From assembly GCA_003509065.1 (NCBI GenBank), contig DODG01000275.1:1-6563 (forward strand): DNA of 6,563 nucleotides, read 5' to 3'. Every line of letters starts with the position of its first letter. Position 1 is the stretch's first letter. This stretch comes from Acidobacteriota bacterium (GTDB taxonomy: Bacteria; Acidobacteriota; Vicinamibacteria; Vicinamibacterales; UBA823). Under the pieces are notes generated by a model, which was not told where the DNA came from, ran no database searches, and was given only the letters and a program-made list of their open reading frames with translations. A program made the translations under genes and the position numbers. Shown here in pieces: positions 6,161 through 6,563 of this stretch.

Positions 6161-6563
6161 CTCTTAAATGTGGCGCAGTCATTCGTAGCCTAGTGAGCAT
6201 GGTCGTCCTATTTACGACAACATTGCCTGCCTCTGCGCAAGTTGATTCGAGTCGAGTTGAGGCAGTCGCAGGACTCCTTGAGGAATTGATTGAAACTTAT
6301 GGTGTGTCAGGAGATGAGCAGCGTGTGCGTGCTGTCGTAGAGCGACACCTACCCGCTTGGGCGAAGCCGCGAGTCGACGAATCCGGGAATCTGTGGGTAA
6401 GAGCTGGGCAGGGTGACCCGGTGGTCGTCTTTATTGCGCACATGGATGAAGTCGGGTTTCAAGTGACCGAGCTTCTCGACGATGGGTCGTTGCAAATCAG
6501 GCAGCGAGGTGGTTTTTATCCACATCTATGGGAGGCCACACCAGCATTTGTGCATACGGCTGA
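6157..6563 (+). CDS. Exported M42-family metallo-aminopeptidase, 3' end beyond window
   Basis: The visible 135 residues start at ATG 6157-6159, overlapping the TGA of the previous gene (ATGA). The frame stays open to the window end. A signal peptide is evident at 1-27 (hydrophobic VIRSLVSMVVLFTTTLPASA, with cleavage likely before QVDSS). The mature start LLEELIETYGVSGDEQ and DESGNLWVRAGQGDP match the M42 N-terminus. VFIAHMDEVGFQV contains the first metal-ligand His, H95, and the conserved D97-E98. It therefore probably hydrolyses peptides from the N-terminus using two metal ions, outside the cytoplasm. The DDR, catalytic QEE and last His lie beyond the window, so activity is not proven here. 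It aligns along its visible length with the upstream paralogue. The nearest Shine-Dalgarno-like AGGA (6139-6142) is 14 bases away, so translation is probably coupled to the upstream gene. Confidence 0.9.
   Translation, partial: MTLKCGAVIRSLVSMVVLFTTTLPASAQVDSSRVEAVAGLLEELIETYGVSGDEQRVRAVVERHLPAWAKPRVDESGNLWVRAGQGDPVVVFIAHMDEVGFQVTELLDDGSLQIRQRGGFYPHLWEATPAFVHTA

Overview
The window looks like ordinary chromosomal DNA from a free-living Gram-negative bacterium with many secreted proteins. Base composition is close to balanced by eye. Three predicted exported peptidases carry Sec signal peptides (two with an Ala-x-Ala/Ala-Ala-type end followed by Gln). A WYL regulator begins with the MPRNAEVIRQW-type N-terminus, a combination I associate with Acidobacteriota (Vicinamibacteria-like). 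That placement is an inference from gene style, not from a marker gene.

Layout. Bases 1-4458 carry three genes on the minus strand, read right to left. htpG (Hsp90 chaperone, 4458-2518) comes first, then an HTH/WYL transcriptional regulator (2457-1363), then a secreted M14 zinc carboxypeptidase (1290 to the window edge, C-terminus missing). A 188-bp divergent intergenic region (4459-4646) holds an AT-rich tract and several short inverted repeats. To its right on the plus strand are a small, basic, cysteine-rich protein of unknown function (4647-5147) and two tandem M42-type aminopeptidase genes (5240-6160, and 6157 to the window edge) joined by an ATGA overlap.

How the genes may work together. 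HtpG is a cytosolic folding chaperone, and the WYL protein is a ligand- or stress-responsive regulator that may have its own promoter between htpG and itself. The M14 and M42 proteins point to degradation of peptides outside the cytoplasm. The most unusual item is the M42 pair. The upstream member keeps the family fold and signal peptide but appears to have lost the metal-ligand and catalytic residues. The downstream member keeps the intact AHMDEVGF metal motif in the part visible. This looks like a translationally coupled pseudoenzyme/enzyme pair. No mobile element, CRISPR array, tRNA or rRNA is visible, and no gene-free stretch exceeds 300 bases.
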